From Adiantum capillus-veneris (taxonomy: Eukaryota > Streptophyta > Polypodiopsida > Polypodiales > Pteridaceae), in assembly GCA_014529385.2 (NCBI GenBank), contig CM043966.1:96617587-96681586 (forward strand): a stretch of DNA of 64,000 bases. The letters are read 5' to 3'. The position numbers and the translations under genes were made by a program. The notes below the pieces were generated by a model, which was not told where the DNA came from, ran no database searches, and saw nothing but the letters and a program-made list of their open reading frames with translations. The first letter of the stretch is position 1; each line of letters begins with the position of its first letter. Below, piece after piece: positions 55,227 through 63,790 of the stretch.

Positions 55227-57786
55227 GTATTCGACATTATATCAGATAATGATAGCTCCGGAATGGAGTCAGTATATTGTTGAATATCTCACAAATAGAA
55301 CTTTCCCAGAAGGAACGTCAAAAGCTCGTCAGAAATCTGTAGAGACAGAAGCTAGAGATTATGCTTTAATAGGAGATCAACTCTATAAGAGAGGTAAAGA
55401 CAACCAGCTTAGGATTTGCGCATCAGAGTCTGAGTATATGATAATCCTGGAGCAAGCTCATGGAGGAGTAGGCGGAGGCCATTTCTCAGGTGATAAGACA
55501 GCAAAACTTATCTTAGCCGCAGGAATATGGTGGCCAACATTACATATGGACGCTGAGGAATACGTTAAACGGTGTGATGACTGTCAGCGGACCAAAGTAC
55601 CACTTAAAAGAGATGATATGCCGCTTAGACCAATGATGGGGGCAAGAGCTTTTGCAAAATGGGGGATTGACTATGTCGGACCCATTTCACCTCCTACATA
55701 TAAGACTCATGCACAATACATCGTTGTGGCTACAGACTATCTAACAAAGTGGGTCGAAGCAAAGGCAACTCAAAAAGCAGATGCCAGGACCACGGCACAA
55801 TTTCTATATGAATACGTCTTTGTACGATATGGATTGCCAATAGAAATTGTGAGTGATCGAGGCACACATTTTATAAATGAAGTGATAGAGATCCTTCTAG
55901 ATGAATTCATGGTAATCCATAGGAAATCAGCCCCGTATCATCCACAAGCAAACGGACAAGCTGAAGCAACAAACAAAACCATATGCACGGTCCTTACGAA
56001 GATTGTATCTGAGTCGAGAACTGACTGGGACCAGAAGTTGCATTCAACATTATGGGCATATAGGGTAGCATATAAAACATCAATAGGAACGACCCCATAT
56101 AACATGGTTTTTGGGCTAAATGCTATCTTACCAATAGAATTCTTGATTTCAACCTTAAGGGTGGCTAAGGATCTAGAGTGGACAGGGCACGAGCTTTCTG
56201 ATAGAATAGATGACCTGGAAAAGCTAGACGAGCTTCGCCTAAAAGCAGTAGCTTCTATCTACGCTCAAAAAAGGCAACAAAAGGAATTTTTTGATAAGCA
56301 TGTGCGGACTAAAGAGTTTAAGGTTGGGGACTATGTCCTAGTTTACACTCTGAAACAGCATGCTAAGAAGCTTAAAAAGCGAGGGATGGGACCTCTGGTG
56401 ATTAAAGATCTATCACCAAGTGGAGCCGTCAAGCTTGCTACATTAGACGGAGAAGAAATGCCCAATTGGATTAGTGGATGCAGAGTGAAAAAGTATCTTT
56501 TGTCGCTAACCCAAGACATGCTTCTCAAAATACATCAAGAAAACCTACGTGTCCAGAAAAAGAAAAAGATTGTGGAGGAGGCGCAAGCCGAGGCGAAGGA
56601 AAGAATAGAGAAAAGAAGACTACTGCGTCAGAAACAGCGCAATGAAGGAGCAATACGAATAAACGCAGTCAGTATAACAGAAATGGATAATGACAAAGAA
56701 GAACCCATCATTGAATGCAAAGTAGGAACCAACCAAATCAAAGCCAGAGCACTATTGGATTCAGGAGCTCAAACTAACCTACTTTCACTCAGTTTGTACA
56801 GACAATTGACAAATGACACTAAATTACAAACTGCCAAGCAAGAGTTAAAGAGTTACTCTGAGAATTCAATCAAAACTGTCGGATGCACAGTTTTACATAT
56901 ACAGATTAACCAATATGTGTATCCTCATATGTTTTACGTGGTTGAAGACCAAGCTACACAACATCCATTATTGCTAGGACAACCATGGCAGAAGCAATAC
57001 AATGCAATGATTGACTGGAGTTCTAAATCAGTGCTTATCAAATACGAAGGTGAAAGTCAATCAATTAAGTTCACCAAAGGATCAGAGACAACTCCAAAGG
57101 AAGAATCCAAGAACAAAGGTAAACAACAACCAGAGAAAAAGAAGAAGCAATGGCAACCAAAAATTTCTATACAACTGGATTGCTCTTCGACGAGGAACTC
57201 TCAACATTGGATAAGGAAGACAAGCAATAATATAACAGCTCAACCTTGGGAAAAAACGGAGTCAAAGTTGGTATGGAGACCAAAAAAGGTTGTGCCAGAG
57301 AACACAAAGGTGGAAAACAGAGTCTTCAATACCAGACAACAGAGTGATTCCAGACAATCAAGGACAGTGAAACAGATCTGGATTCCAAAGAAGTTCATGA
57401 TGGCACAAAGCTATAGCAAGCAAATTTGGATCCCAAGGATTTGTAAACAGGAACTTCCTTCAGTACAATCCACGGAAACTCCTAGGTATTTCAAGGCGAG
57501 GAAATCAACACAAAGAACAAAGCAGGTTTGGGTCGCAAAGAGTTTGTGGCAAGCACAAGCGAAGCGGAAGCAGATTTGGATTGTGAAAAAGAACAACAAG
57601 GTAAAGAAGAATCCATCTACTGATTCTACTACCGAAGTGCCAAAACCAACCCAAAATCCGACCACCAATCCTTCAATCAAACAAAGAGCAGCTTTATTGG
57701 AAAGACTGTTGTATCATCGCTCTACAATTGCATTGGGAACTTATGACCAAAACAACTACAATGCTTCACCCACAGACACTTCATAG
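55207..57786 (+). CDS. Integrase fused to a second retropepsin-like domain and W-x-P-K array
   Basis: 859 codons. A second linker and H2C2 zinc domain (about 15-130: PEWSQYIVEYL, HGGVGGGHF, CDDCQRTK), the DDE core (D in GIDYVGP about 154, D in VSDRGTHF about 217, E in GQAEATN about 253), and an integrase C-terminal domain without chromodomain (FKVGDYVLVYTLKQ...GMGPLVIKDLSPSGAVKL, about 371-422). A basic helix (KKKKIVEEAQAEAKERIEKRR, about 455) follows. Then a retropepsin-like domain (ALLDSGAQTNLLS about 515, HPLLLGQPWQ about 587) with an intact DSGA triad, and a basic tail with LVWRPKK, QIWIPKK, QIWIPRI, QVWVAKS and QIWIVKK (about 688-800). The order is conserved in two decayed copies (19.0-21.0 kb, 36.5-40.2 kb). 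Integrase inserts the cDNA; the roles of the added domains are unknown. Confidence 0.92.
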   Translation: MNMSLYEYSTLYQIMIAPEWSQYIVEYLTNRTFPEGTSKARQKSVETEARDYALIGDQLYKRGKDNQLRICASESEYMIILEQAHGGVGGGHFSGDKTAKLILAAGIWWPTLHMDAEEYVKRCDDCQRTKVPLKRDDMPLRPMMGARAFAKWGIDYVGPISPPTYKTHAQYIVVATDYLTKWVEAKATQKADARTTAQFLYEYVFVRYGLPIEIVSDRGTHFINEVIEILLDEFMVIHRKSAPYHPQANGQAEATNKTICTVLTKIVSESRTDWDQKLHSTLWAYRVAYKTSIGTTPYNMVFGLNAILPIEFLISTLRVAKDLEWTGHELSDRIDDLEKLDELRLKAVASIYAQKRQQKEFFDKHVRTKEFKVGDYVLVYTLKQHAKKLKKRGMGPLVIKDLSPSGAVKLATLDGEEMPNWISGCRVKKYLLSLTQDMLLKIHQENLRVQKKKKIVEEAQAEAKERIEKRRLLRQKQRNEGAIRINAVSITEMDNDKEEPIIECKVGTNQIKARALLDSGAQTNLLSLSLYRQLTNDTKLQTAKQELKSYSENSIKTVGCTVLHIQINQYVYPHMFYVVEDQATQHPLLLGQPWQKQYNAMIDWSSKSVLIKYEGESQSIKFTKGSETTPKEESKNKGKQQPEKKKKQWQPKISIQLDCSSTRNSQHWIRKTSNNITAQPWEKTESKLVWRPKKVVPENTKVENRVFNTRQQSDSRQSRTVKQIWIPKKFMMAQSYSKQIWIPRICKQELPSVQSTETPRYFKARKSTQRTKQVWVAKSLWQAQAKRKQIWIVKKNNKVKKNPSTDSTTEVPKPTQNPTTNPSIKQRAALLERLLYHRSTIALGTYDQNNYNASPTDTS

Positions 57787-57808
57787 TCGTCCAGGAGGAC
57801 TCAGACTA

Positions 57809-57821
57809 GGGGGGGGGGAGG
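57809..57821 (+). other. Internal polypurine tract (cPPT-like)
   Basis: Ten G followed by AGG, 20 bp after the integrase ORF stop. It is not next to an LTR: 6 kb of element follow. Similar runs occur at the same position in the two other family B copies. Confidence 0.6.
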
Positions 57822-59071
57822 TATACAGGTATACAGGAGCTACAAAGCAGCTACAAGCGACAAAAACAAAGAAAAACAAAAATTATATTACAAGGGCAGT
57901 GTCTTACATGATTTCACAATTTTTATGTTTGATTGCGGATATTGATAATATTTATGCCCTTATATACCTTGTTTTGCAACAAGAAGAGATCAAATGATGA
58001 ATTTGGGTCTCTAGACGTGTAAATATCACTAAATAAGAGTGTTTTTGGAGCTAAAAAGTGGAAAAAAGTGGTAATCCAAGTCCAGAAATCACAAATAAGT
58101 GTGTATTCATATACACAGGGTTACCAGCTATTTATTGTGTATGTTTGGAATTTTTTGGTTTCAATTTGCTATTTTCCTTTATTTTTTATGAATTTCTTGA
58201 TAAAAGTAAAAGAAAAATAAAAAAGCAGGTGAAACGAGATCAGAAAAAAGAAAAGAATAGATGGTGATGATCCTAATGACAAGGGCAACCCATGGTAAAA
58301 ATTGAGTACAATTCGGGAAAAGTTGCGGAAAGCCTGAAATGACAGAATTTTGGCAAAGTGGACAGATTTCTCAGAAACAGGTCAAACGGAGTCCAAATTG
58401 AGAAATTTCAAATCCTAAAGTGCATTTCACGACGAGATAGGAGCACATGTCAAATTTGGTAACAAGTGATCCGGGAAGTCCGAAGTTAAGTATTTTTCAC
58501 ATCACTTTCAAGCTCATTTCCACTATTACCTTCTTGGAGAGAGCAAAGAGCACACAGGAGCATCCAACCTTCTACAGCCTTCTACGACTGCTACGAGAGC
58601 TCAGAGGACACCAGACATGAGAGGTAGACTCGTTGCCATAAGCTTTTGATGCTTATCATTAACTTTTGTTGCGAAAACTGACCAAAACCAAGAAACAAGA
58701 GCATACGGGGAATGCGGTAGAATGCTAGGTAGTGGCACAACCGCCTAACCAAACCTTGCAAGAACTTATAGGTGGGTTACCCTAGTATAGAAGATGGGTT
58801 TCTAACACTCAAAGCTCGAGAAAGAACGACTGGAAAAACCCTAGGTCAACAGAGCCTGCAAGAGGCAAACAGGAAAAAGTTGTCGAAACGACACAAAACT
58901 TCTCAGAAAGCTTAACAACATCGAGGGCAATGCAACCATGGAGTATCTCCAGGTTTGGAGCACCAAAAGTGGGTCAAAACAACCGATTCGACGACAGACA
59001 CACAAAGCGTCATTTTGGCATAACGGCTGAAAATTGACGACCGAATGAAATGAAACTTCACAAGCAGCTTC

Positions 59072-59094
59072 AAATATACATGGATGACTTATGT
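59072..59094 (+). repeat. 23-bp exact copy of the RT active-site sequence
   Basis: Positions 59072-59094 are identical to 54047-54069, the stretch that encodes the IYMDDLC catalytic box. Similarity stops abruptly on both sides. Confidence 0.85.
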
Positions 59095-59431
59095 TTGCAA
59101 GCAAAACCCAAAAGAAAGCTGATTCACTTAACGATGGTGAAAAAGACGCTTTCGGGCAACCAAAAGGAGAAAGATGGAGAACGGGGAGCCAAAGTCAAGT
59201 TCAACCAAATAGATGGCTTCACAACATATCCAATGAGCTGGAAATGCAACTCTCGAGAAGAAAAGTTGAAGAAATTCAACTCCAAGGCAAAAAGACAACT
59301 TCGGAGACTGAAATCCCTATAAGGGGGCTTTTTAGCTAAACTGATGACTTTTTAAGTTGAAAACTAGTTAGCAAGGCTTAGGGCACTAGCACAAAGCATT
59401 CTTTGCACAAAAAGACCAACATTTCAAGAAA

Positions 59432-60454
59432 AGACATCATACGCGTATGATGTCTCACAACATGAATTTCACATCCATTTCAACATTTGAGTGCATAGCC
59501 TCATTCCACATGTTAATCACATCCTATGAACCAAGTATCATGAGAATTGGAGTTAGAAAACCCAAGGAAAACCAAAAAGACGCAAAGTAGGCCATAAAAT
59601 TGATTTTTGGTCCTAATTTTGTCAAAATAACTCCAAACTCATTGAAACTTTGTAGGATTGTTGTTAAACACATCTACAAGCTATCTGGAACCAAAAAGCA
59701 CCATTTTGACACAAAAGACATCATACGCGTATGATGTCTATTTGCACTTACAGAGCCAAAACTGCTCAGTTGTCATCATACATCCATTATATATATCTAA
59801 TACATGCTACATATGAAATTTGGAACCATTTGGTCAAGAGGATCACCCCATTAGCCCAATTGAGGGAAAATCCTTCACCTAAAGCCTTATTTTGGCCCAA
59901 ATCCAACATACTCAAGTCCAAACCAAGATTTGAGTAGAAACAGCCCTTCACTAGTACATGGGGAGTCCACAGAACCAATCCCATGCAAAATTGATGAAAA
60001 AGACATCATACGCGTATGATGTCTCCAGAGCCATTTTTAGCCCAAAATCTATCCAAACTTCATAAATCCACTGAATAAGCCTATCCAAAGCCAAATCCAA
60101 GCTTATAGAGAATTTGATCCAAAAATACACTAAAAGACATCATACGCGTATGATGTCCGCGTATGATGTCTCACTATGTGATTTTGGCACCTCAGGGCTT
60201 CAATCACCAAACAGAAGTGATCTACATGCCATTTGAAAGTGAACCACCAAGTTTTATCCAATTTGGATCATAAAATCCAAATCTCTTTCAAAATTTTTCC
60301 AAGAGCCGGAACTGGACTAAACTGGCCAAAACTTGACCAAATGGGATCCAAACTCAAATCCAAGCATATGATACTCATGTATACACTATCAGCTACAAGC
60401 ACAACCAATATGAAGTCATTTTGACACAAAAGACATCATACGCGTATGATGTCT
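59432..60454. repeat. 3' array of five 24-bp palindromes
   Basis: The same palindrome as in the leader (half-site AGACATCATACG plus its inverse): 59432-59455, 59716-59739, 60001-60024, 60135-60172 (with the right half-site repeated) and 60431-60454. Four are perfect. Start-to-start spacing is 284, 285, 134 and 296 bp, almost the same pattern as the leader array, including one short interval. Confidence 0.97.
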
Positions 60455-60620
60455 CCAACATGATTTTGAGCCCATTTTGCATATTTTTTCACCTACCTTG
60501 CATCCTTAGGCCCTGAATAGCTCATGTTTCAATTTTCAAGTCATTTGAATAGTTAAAAGCTTCATTTCGGCTTTCAGTACTAAAAAGACGCTAACTTCTG
60601 AAATTGGAGTTACAGGATCC

Positions 60621-61304
60621 ATGGATTCCGCTAAGTCATCGACAATGAAGAGAAAAAGACCGACAATCAAAGATGCTCTTGCAGAAGCGGAACCCTTTGA
60701 CATTCTAGCAGAAACCCTCAAGCCAACCAAAACTTGGGTGGAGGAAGCAGTATTGGAGAAAGAGGGAATAAAGATCTACCAAGGGACTTTCAAAGATCCT
60801 CAAGGGCAAGCGGTGGATGTACCGATGATCCCACAGGAATTGATAGATTATAGCAGGTCAGAAGACATCAGCAGGTACCTGGAAAGGGCAGACTTGCACA
60901 GTTTCTTCACCTCGATACCATCAGGTGTGGATACAAGAAGAGTGTACGAGTTGGCAACATCCATTCAGAAGGATGGAAAAGCCACATTGACAGCCATGGA
61001 TGGAGAGAAAGTAGAAGTACAGATCACTCCACAGCTCATTGCAGACGCATTGAAGCTGCACAACAAAGGGAGCTCGGTCAGGGAAAGAAGGGAGGCCATA
61101 GAGGTCTATGGGCCCAAGAAGAGAATGCAACCTATGGAGAATATGGCGGACCAAGAGCGGCAACCCTTTGCCGACTGTACAACCAATTTCTTCATGTTTG
61201 CAGTAAAGACCGCAAAAGTATACGACACCACCCCATGCCATTGCGACCACCATCACATAAAGACCAATCATTTACAAGTTAAAGCAATATGCCAAAAGAG
61301 GTGA
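60621..61304 (+). CDS. ORF3, N-terminal part, unknown function
   Basis: 227 codons from ATG 60621 (MDSAKSSTMKRKRPTIKDAL), beginning 167 bp after the last palindrome. Segments: KTWVEEAVLEKEGIKIYQGTF, IPQELIDYSRSEDISRYLERADLHSFFTSIP, and KATLTAMDGEKVEVQITPQLIADALKL, the last shared with the copy near 22.1 kb. The frame is lost near 61270; coding-like sequence (KQYAKRGELRS) continues in another frame. It lies between pol and the 3' LTR, where Athila elements carry an env-like ORF. I see no signal peptide or membrane segment, so an envelope role is not supported. It also differs from the chromovirus in having no counterpart there. Confidence 0.75.
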   Translation: MDSAKSSTMKRKRPTIKDALAEAEPFDILAETLKPTKTWVEEAVLEKEGIKIYQGTFKDPQGQAVDVPMIPQELIDYSRSEDISRYLERADLHSFFTSIPSGVDTRRVYELATSIQKDGKATLTAMDGEKVEVQITPQLIADALKLHNKGSSVRERREAIEVYGPKKRMQPMENMADQERQPFADCTTNFFMFAVKTAKVYDTTPCHCDHHHIKTNHLQVKAICQKR

Positions 61305-62553
61305 ATTACGCTCAACACATCCCAAGAGCAAGGTAATTGCCATGCACAACGAGAATGGCCAAAGTACATAGGAGGAGCGGAAATTCGTTCTGACAAGAAT
61401 AGCTTATGAAGCTATTGGAGCTAGAGATCAGTGGCCAAAGGTTCCCTCCAAGAATGAGTGGCTTAGAGAAGCCGAAGAGGAAGAACAGCCCGAAGTACCA
61501 AGAGGGCCATCCACAAGAGCACGCCGGAAACTAGAAAGTAGTTCTGAACCTGCAGAGGATGTGGACGAGCCGCTTAGAAGAAATTAAAGGAGAAGGTTGC
61601 TCCCAAGCAAACCAAAAGTCAGAAAGCGGCAAGAACGAAAAGACTAGTGGAGCAGTTTAGAGCGGAAAGATCTCTAAAGGGTGACTTTGAAGAAAAGTGG
61701 GTGCCAGACCCCACTAAAGTCAGAACTAGCTCAGCCAGGCCACATGATTGATCAATACGATCAATATATTAAAGCTTATGAGGAGTAAGAGGCTATTCTG
61801 GAGCAGCAACCTGTCGAACCATACACTGAAGAGGAGGTACAGCAATTAAAAGCTGAGCTGAAAAAAGACGACAAGGGGAAAAGGAAAGTAGATGAGTCTA
61901 CTAAGCCTCAAGAGAAAGATGGGCAAGCCGACAAAGGGAAAGCCAAGGAAGCTGAGGACAGATATCCCTCTATGACTGATGTACCAAGCCCTAAGAAGAC
62001 GGAAAAAATGTTGAGGAGGACCACCACATAGAGGTGGACACAGATGATTTGGAAAAAGCCAGAGGCCGAGACCAAAGAAAGAAGATAGATCCAGTTCAGC
62101 AAAAGAGAAATGATTATGAGGATCTGGTAGAGATAGGATACACCGAAGAAGAGGCCCTTGAGGCAGTTTATGGGGATCACCCTACAAAAACAAGATGAAC
62201 GGAGAGGGACGGAGAAAAAACAAGAGTAAAAGAAAGTGAAGAGAAACTGACGAAGAAAGAGTACTAGAAGAGCCAAAGTCAGTGGAGGTGGTGGCGGAAA
62301 GAGCTTTAGAGTTGACAGATGATGATGAAAAAGACATGCACATGGTGCATGAACTGCTCAGCAAGATAAAAGAAAGGTCCAAGGCAAAGGAAGTAGAGAT
62401 GAGACAGCCAAACAAAGGGGGGAAGCGGCCAAGGATGAGCCCATTGAGCTAAGGGAGAGAGTCGAGCTCCAAGAAAGAACAATCACTAGACTCAGGACTA
62501 CCCCTAGAGCTAGCAGAGCAGGAACCGAACAAGAGGGAGCTATCATACCAGCT
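61274..62553 (+). pseudogene. ORF3, middle part, frame-broken
   Basis: Coding-like but repeatedly interrupted. One frame reads LTRIAYEAIGARDQWPKVPSKNEWLREAEEEEQPEVP, then STRARRKLES. Later pieces are rich in Lys and Glu (ELKKDDKGKRKVDES, KEAEDRYPSMTDVPSPKK). At least three frame changes and several stops separate these from the downstream coiled coil. The composition suggests a highly charged linker between the N-terminal domain and the coiled coil of one original ORF of about 1000 codons. Confidence 0.6.
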
Positions 62554-63072
62554 TTGGAAGACCAGGTCCGAAGCTTACAAAGAGAGCTGAGATTAGAGCA
62601 AGTGCAAAGGTTGCACATTGCGGAGGGATCATTGGCCGCAGAAGAGAGGCTCACATTAGAAAATCAAACACTACGGACAGAGAATGAGGCCCTCCGCAAA
62701 CAGCTCCAAGATCTACAAGAGCAACAAAGAAGAGAAACAGAGACACCACAAGAAGAATCAGGTGGAGCAACCATAGAGCTACCAGAAACTGGAGAGGCAA
62801 CCACAATTGAAGATACAGCCCCAGCTCAAGAGGTGGCCTCGACTTCAAGAATCTCTGAAGAAGAAGAACAAAGGCTCCATGACCAAATAGAAAAGTCAGA
62901 AGAGGAGAGTGCCAAGGCGGAAATGGAATGGGAGAGGAGACTCCTAATCTCCATTAGACTTCGTGGACTAGACACAAAAGTGCTCCATGAACAGTGGATG
63001 CAACCCAGCCTGCCTTTCCCTTTGATGAAATTTGAAGTGCTAAAGACAAAAAAGAGAATAGAGGAGGAGTAG
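62554..63072 (+). CDS. ORF3, coiled-coil part
   Basis: 172 codons in an open frame without a clear start of its own. It is strongly helical with heptad-like leucines (EDQVRSLQRELRLEQVQRL, then LTLENQTLRTENEALRKQLQDLQEQQRRE), followed by an acidic region and SEEEEQRLHDQIEKSEEESAK. It stops at a TAG (63070-63072), but the same frame continues coding-like to 63741, so this is a single in-frame stop inside the original ORF3. The coiled coil suggests self-association. Confidence 0.7.
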   Translation: MEDQVRSLQRELRLEQVQRLHIAEGSLAAEERLTLENQTLRTENEALRKQLQDLQEQQRRETETPQEESGGATIELPETGEATTIEDTAPAQEVASTSRISEEEEQRLHDQIEKSEEESAKAEMEWERRLLISIRLRGLDTKVLHEQWMQPSLPFPLMKFEVLKTKKRIEEE

Positions 63073-63741
63073 TATGTCGCTCTTTACGAAGGCGACATCA
63101 CAAAGGAGGAACAATCAAAGAAGATAGTAGATTCACAACCTAGATGGAGGAAAGGTTGGCTGAACAAATACCCAGCCTACCTCATCTTCTTGGTGGAGGC
63201 ACCAAAGGAGATTCGGGAGGATGCAACCTTCTGCCCGGTGCCAAGAGTCAGAAACTGGAAAGAGCATGGCAGGATTGCAGAAAAGAAGCCAAATTGGCTT
63301 AATTATCCCAGGATGCCAGGACCAAAGGCAGGAGAGAGAATAGGTAAAGCCTACATGGTGAAAACCCTAACGGGCACCATCAAGCTCTTTACTGGCTCTC
63401 CTGACCTTTCATGTCAGATGCTCAAGAAAATCTGCAGGACTCTCTTAGCTTGCATTGAAGTGTTCGCACCAGATAAAGCCACGACCTCGAGTCTACTATC
63501 GACGGCCGACACAATGACTGATATGATGTACGATCTTTCATTGCAGCCTTCTCCAAAAGTGTTCCACCTCCTATACCAAAGGATTATGTTTTTGCCTAGC
63601 TTCCACATGCAAACATTCGAAGAAGCTTTCTACACCGGCTTTTTCACCCACGAAAGCAAAATATTCGGCCCAACCTTGACCATCGGCAACCTACGATACG
63701 AATCACATTTGCAGATGCTCAAGACGACAGGACTTTACTGA
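63073..63741 (+). CDS. ORF3, C-terminal part
   Basis: It continues the frame of the coiled-coil part after one stop codon. Segments: QPRWRKGWLNKYPAYLIFLVEAPKEIREDATFCPVPRVRNWKEHG, NWLNYPRMPGP, a mixed alpha-helical region (SPDLSCQMLKKICRTLLACIEVFAPDKA, TADTMTDMMYDLSLQPSPKVFHLLYQRIMFLPSFHMQTFEEAFYTGFF) and the ending MLKTTGLY. No family recognised. The stop at 63739-63741 lies 37 bp before the polypurine tract. Confidence 0.7.
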   Translation, partial: YVALYEGDITKEEQSKKIVDSQPRWRKGWLNKYPAYLIFLVEAPKEIREDATFCPVPRVRNWKEHGRIAEKKPNWLNYPRMPGPKAGERIGKAYMVKTLTGTIKLFTGSPDLSCQMLKKICRTLLACIEVFAPDKATTSSLLSTADTMTDMMYDLSLQPSPKVFHLLYQRIMFLPSFHMQTFEEAFYTGFFTHESKIFGPTLTIGNLRYESHLQMLKTTGLY

Positions 63742-63777
63742 CCGAGCATAAAAGTCATGTCAGGGACGACATGAACG

Positions 63778-63790
63778 CGGAGGGGGGGAG
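63778..63790 (+). other. 3' polypurine tract of the giant element
   Basis: CGGAGGGGGGGAG lies directly before the TGTTGAG start of the 3' LTR; it is the primer for plus-strand synthesis. Confidence 0.92.

Larger units (their letters stand above)
57822..60620 (+). other. 3' non-coding region of the giant element
   Basis: About 2.8 kb with no convincing gene. The first part starts with a short GTATACAG repeat. A purine-rich open frame (59050-59339) is probably chance apart from a 23-bp copy of RT sequence (59072-59094). The second part holds five palindromes at 59432-60454. Confidence 0.7.

Noticed and set aside
47322-60454. A CRISPR-like array of palindromic repeats
   Set aside because: Spacing is about 285 bp rather than 30-40 bp, the repeats flank retrotransposon genes, and the genome is a plant's.
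60621-63741. ORF3 as a captured host gene
   Set aside because: A homologous segment lies after pol in another diverged family B copy, so it is a family trait.
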